In this document: positions 5,110 through 7,417 of the stretch, in pieces | Layout: every line of letters starts with the position of its first letter | Position numbering within the stretch: position 1 is the stretch's first letter | From: an uncultured Bacteroidia bacterium | GTDB taxonomy: Bacteria; Bacteroidota; Bacteroidia; Bacteroidales; UBA932 | NCBI GenBank assembly: GCA_902773305.1 | Contig: CACYEB010000228.1 | Location: 1 to 7,417 of the forward strand | Direction of reading: 5' to 3' | Length of the DNA stretch: 7,417 nucleotides | Notes under the pieces: model-generated | Seen by the model: the letters and a program-made list of their open reading frames with translations, nothing else | What the model was told of the DNA's origin: nothing | The model's database searches: none | Translations under genes and position numbers: made by a program

Positions 5110-6921
5110 ATGAAGAAGTTTTTGATGATGATGGCCGTTATGGCGGTTGCCTTCGGCTGTACGGAGCGCAAGCCGGCCGCTGACTGGTCGCCGGCCTCAG
5201 ACCATATCCTTACCCAGTGGGGGGAGAGCCTCGACGCCGCCAACCCTCTGCCGGAATATCCCCGTCCGCAGATGGTCCGCAAGCATTGGCAGAACCTCAA
5301 CGGACTCTGGGACTACAGCACTGCCGGCAGTGAGGGCAAGATACTGGTACCGTTCCCGATAGAGAGTGCACTCTCAGGTGTGGGACGGAAAACCGAGGCA
5401 GATTCCGTGCTTATTTATCACAGGAAGGTCAATATACCCGCAAGTTATCTCAAGGGCCGCGTACTGCTCAATTGCGGTGGTATAGATTGCATCAGTGAGA
5501 TAAAGGTCAATGGCTGCTGTGCCGGCAAACATACGGGCGGTTATACCGCAATCAGCGAAGACATCACCGGCTGCCTTGTAAAAGGCGAGAACGATATAGA
5601 GATAAAGGTTACCGACTATACCGATGCAAGTTTCAATGCGGTGGGCAAGCAGCGCAACGACCCCTCCGGTATCTGGTATACATCCGTGTCCGGCATCTGG
5701 CAGACAATATGGCTGGAACCCGTTTCCGAGACACATATCAGCAAGCTCAAGATAACCCCGTATCTGGATTTGAGCACCTTCACGGTCTGCGCCGAAACAT
5801 CCACCGGCAAGGGTACCGTAGAAGTCAGGATTTTTGACGGCAGGCGCCTGGTCGCTAAAGGCAAGGGTGTTTCCGGCCAGGAGATCAACATCAAGATGAA
5901 AGATCTCAAGCTCTGGACCCCTGACACTCCGTTCCTCTACGATTTCAAAATAGTGGTAAAGGATGGAGGCAAGAAGGTGGACGAGGTGAGCAGCTACAGT
6001 GCGATGCGTAAGGTATCGGTCGAAAAAGACGGCTTCGGTACATACCGCATAGCGCTCAACGGCAAGCCGGTATTCTGTTACGGCCCCCTTGACCAGGGAT
6101 GGTGGCCCGACGGCTTGTACACGGCACCCACAGACGAGGCGCTGGAGTTTGACATCAGACGTACCAAAGAGTTGGGATTCAACACAATCCGCAAACACGT
6201 CAAGGTGGAACCGGACCGCTGGTATTACCATTGCGACCGTTTGGGCGTAATGGTGTGGCAGGACATGCCTAACGGTGACAATGCCACCAGTCCCGTCTGG
6301 AGCGGCCAGGATGACTTCCTTCCTGAAGCGGAGCCTGCACCCAGGCGTTCCGAGGAGAGCATCGGGCAGTACTGGGCAGACTGGACGGCAATAATGGACC
6401 AGCTTGGCAACCATCCTTCGATTATCGTCTGGGTTCCGTTCAACGAAGCCTGGGGCCAGTTCAATACGATGGAGGTGGCTACCCGGACAAAACTGATGGA
6501 CCCGACCCGCCTGGTCAACCCCGCCAGCGGCGGAAACCTCTATCCTTGCGGCGACATCATTGATTTTCACAACTATTCTGAGGATCCGCTGCCCCGCTCC
6601 CATCCGCACAAGGACTTCGTGGTCGTTGTCGGAGAATTCGGCGGTCTGGGGCTTAACGTTCCCGGGCACACCTGGGTCGAGGACGGCTGGGGCTACCGCC
6701 AGATGGAGAACAGCGACGACCTTACCGAAAGGTACGTCACCCTTGTGCAAAAGATATTGGACAATGTAGACGGGATGGCAATTTCCGGTGCGATTTATAC
6801 CCAGACGACAGACTGTGAAACCGAGCTCAACGGCTTCTATACATACGACCGTAAGGTGTTCAAGTTTGACGAGGACCGCTTTGTGGAGATCAACCGTCGG
6901 TTGAGCCACAGTTTGGATTGA
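5110..6921 (+). CDS. Glycoside hydrolase family 2 lipoprotein (retaining beta-glycosidase)
   Basis: The 603-residue product has a short lipoprotein signal (MKKFLMMMAVMAVAFG, then Cys17), which places it in the periplasm or on the outer membrane. The GH2 layout is clear. A sugar-binding jelly roll lies at about 56-205 (LNGLWDY 63-69; DPSGIWYTSVSGIWQT 184-199), an Ig-like domain at about 207-305, and a TIM barrel from about 310. The likely acid/base is Glu446 in WVPFNEAWGQ (441-450) and the likely nucleophile Glu509 in GEFGG (508-512), which is a retaining mechanism. The segment LDQGWWPDGLYTAP (327-340) marks a Bacteroidetes GH2 subgroup not resembling LacZ. The substrate (galactoside, glucuronide, mannoside or other) cannot be read from sequence. 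ATG 5110 is preferred over an in-frame TTG at 5080, which lies in the terminator loop and would prefix the signal peptide. The lipobox (A-F-G-C) is loose. No susC/susD neighbour is visible. Confidence 0.9.
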   Translation: MKKFLMMMAVMAVAFGCTERKPAADWSPASDHILTQWGESLDAANPLPEYPRPQMVRKHWQNLNGLWDYSTAGSEGKILVPFPIESALSGVGRKTEADSVLIYHRKVNIPASYLKGRVLLNCGGIDCISEIKVNGCCAGKHTGGYTAISEDITGCLVKGENDIEIKVTDYTDASFNAVGKQRNDPSGIWYTSVSGIWQTIWLEPVSETHISKLKITPYLDLSTFTVCAETSTGKGTVEVRIFDGRRLVAKGKGVSGQEINIKMKDLKLWTPDTPFLYDFKIVVKDGGKKVDEVSSYSAMRKVSVEKDGFGTYRIALNGKPVFCYGPLDQGWWPDGLYTAPTDEALEFDIRRTKELGFNTIRKHVKVEPDRWYYHCDRLGVMVWQDMPNGDNATSPVWSGQDDFLPEAEPAPRRSEESIGQYWADWTAIMDQLGNHPSIIVWVPFNEAWGQFNTMEVATRTKLMDPTRLVNPASGGNLYPCGDIIDFHNYSEDPLPRSHPHKDFVVVVGEFGGLGLNVPGHTWVEDGWGYRQMENSDDLTERYVTLVQKILDNVDGMAISGAIYTQTTDCETELNGFYTYDRKVFKFDEDRFVEINRRLSHSLD

Positions 6922-6927
6922 TTCTGA

Positions 6928-6948
6928 ATGCCCCGTGGCGTGTTTTTT
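6928..6948 (+). terminator. Weak intrinsic terminator candidate after the GH2 gene
   Basis: ATGCC (6928-6932) pairs with GGCGT (6937-6941), with one T-G wobble, around the loop CCGT. A G and six T (6943-6948) follow. The stem is only 5 bp, so this is tentative, but it lies 6 bp after the GH2 stop. Confidence 0.35.
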
Positions 6949-6983
6949 GTAGGGAAGGGACGGTTTTTTATATATCTTCGACT

Positions 6984-7417
6984 ATGACTTCCAAGATAAG
7001 AGGGGCGGTTTTATGTGCGGTGCTGTCGGTTGTGTTTACGTTATCCTCGGTAACGGCTGCGGCGCAGCAAAAGTTGTCGCTGACACTGCAGGAGGCTATG
7101 GATATGGCGGTGGAACGCAACAACACACTGGCAAACGCGGCCCTTGACATAAAGATTGCACAAGCCAACAAGTGGGCTGCGATCGCGGCCATGCTGCCGC
7201 AGATTTCCGCAAGTGGCGACTATTCCAACTTTATGGGCTATGAGATGGACCTCCGCGGTATGACCATCGCGATGCCCCCTTACATCACCCTGGGCGTGCG
7301 CTCCGGCGTTACGTTTTCCCCCGCAATGCTGGTCAATGCTCAGATCAGCGCCATTTCGGCCAGGATGTCGGACATCAATTTACACCAGAGCAAGCAGGAC
7401 ATCACCAATCAGGTGAA
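6984..7417 (+). CDS. TolC-family outer membrane efflux protein (5' part, runs off the window)
   Basis: The frame is open from ATG 6984 to the window edge (144 full codons, no stop). The N-terminus MTSKIRGAVLCAVLSVVFTL is a Sec signal peptide, with likely cleavage after AAA at 25-27, before Gln28. Residues 31-75 (LSLTLQEAMDMAVERNN..., A-rich helix, then MLPQISASGDYS at 70-81) are the start of a TolC/OEP repeat: an entry helix leading to the first beta strands. A segment with Met at 84, 88, 93 and 97 followed by PPYITLGV resembles other Bacteroidales TolC-like proteins. Such proteins form trimeric outer-membrane channels for tripartite efflux or type I secretion. Partner genes (membrane fusion protein, RND or ABC transporter) would be expected downstream but are not in the window. 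It starts 62 bp after the GH2 gene on the same strand; no convincing promoter was found between them. Family assignment is good, substrate unknown. Confidence 0.87.
   Translation, partial: MTSKIRGAVLCAVLSVVFTLSSVTAAAQQKLSLTLQEAMDMAVERNNTLANAALDIKIAQANKWAAIAAMLPQISASGDYSNFMGYEMDLRGMTIAMPPYITLGVRSGVTFSPAMLVNAQISAISARMSDINLHQSKQDITNQV

Noticed and set aside
5374..6909. Long open frame (511 codons) on the minus strand opposite the GH2 gene
   Set aside because: It lies entirely antisense to a convincing GH2 gene, has no recognisable domain, and is of the kind that codon bias produces in balanced-GC genomes.
6946..6980. Promoter for the TolC-like gene: TTTG (6946-6949) with TATCTTCG (6973-6980)
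   Set aside because: The spacer is 23 bp, the -7 box has a mismatch, and the start site would fall at or beyond the ATG at 6984, making a leaderless mRNA. Too weak to annotate.
7235..7277. Met-rich segment of the TolC-like protein as a copper/silver efflux signature
   Set aside because: Met at 84, 88, 93 and 97 resembles what I recall from ordinary Bacteroidales TolC-family proteins at this position, so it is not evidence for metal transport.

Overview
The window comes from a member of the Bacteroidetes, most likely order Bacteroidales. Three things point there. The gene order rplM-rpsI-rpsB-tsf and the protein sequences (for example the L13 N-terminus MDTLSYKT) match that group. A promoter of the Bacteroidetes sigma-ABfr type (TTTG, 19 bp, TAccTTTG) precedes rplM. 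No start codon has a convincing Shine-Dalgarno sequence; the upstream bases are A-rich instead. The base composition looks balanced to slightly GC-rich, which would suit an Alistipes/Rikenellaceae-like lineage better than Bacteroides, but I cannot fix the genus.

Layout. Minus strand, 3-2022: a two-gene unit with dusB (tRNA-dihydrouridine synthase) first and lpxK (lipid A 4'-kinase) 7 bp behind it. A 116-bp divergent region (2023-2138) holds the ribosomal operon promoter and a 5' hairpin; dusB and rplM both start with GTG. Plus strand, 2139-5043: rplM, rpsI, rpsB, tsf. Spacers are 12 bp (rplM/rpsI) and 22 bp (rpsB/tsf), but 198 bp separate rpsI from rpsB. That gap looks like a structured RNA leader. 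A strong intrinsic terminator follows tsf at 5063-5103. Only 6 bp later, at 5110, starts a family 2 glycoside hydrolase lipoprotein (to 6921). A weak terminator candidate follows, then the 5' end of a TolC-type outer-membrane efflux protein (6984 to the window edge), which has no stop codon inside the window.

How the genes work together. The central block is the translation machinery: proteins of both subunits (L13; S9 and S2) plus elongation factor Ts. DusB modifies tRNA. LpxK belongs to outer-membrane lipid A synthesis. The GH2 lipoprotein and the TolC-family protein are cell-envelope functions that appear to be separate transcription units.

Most worth a second look: (1) the rpsI-rpsB gap carries two tandem copies of one RNA hairpin motif with the same asymmetric AC/CUA internal loop. 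The second copy has an extra AG in the 5' arm matched by an extra CU in the 3' arm, a compensated insertion that argues for selected structure. This is a candidate S2 autoregulatory leader. (2) The tsf terminator hairpin contains a perfect TAnnTTTG box and almost touches the GH2 start codon, so terminator and promoter seem to be overlaid.
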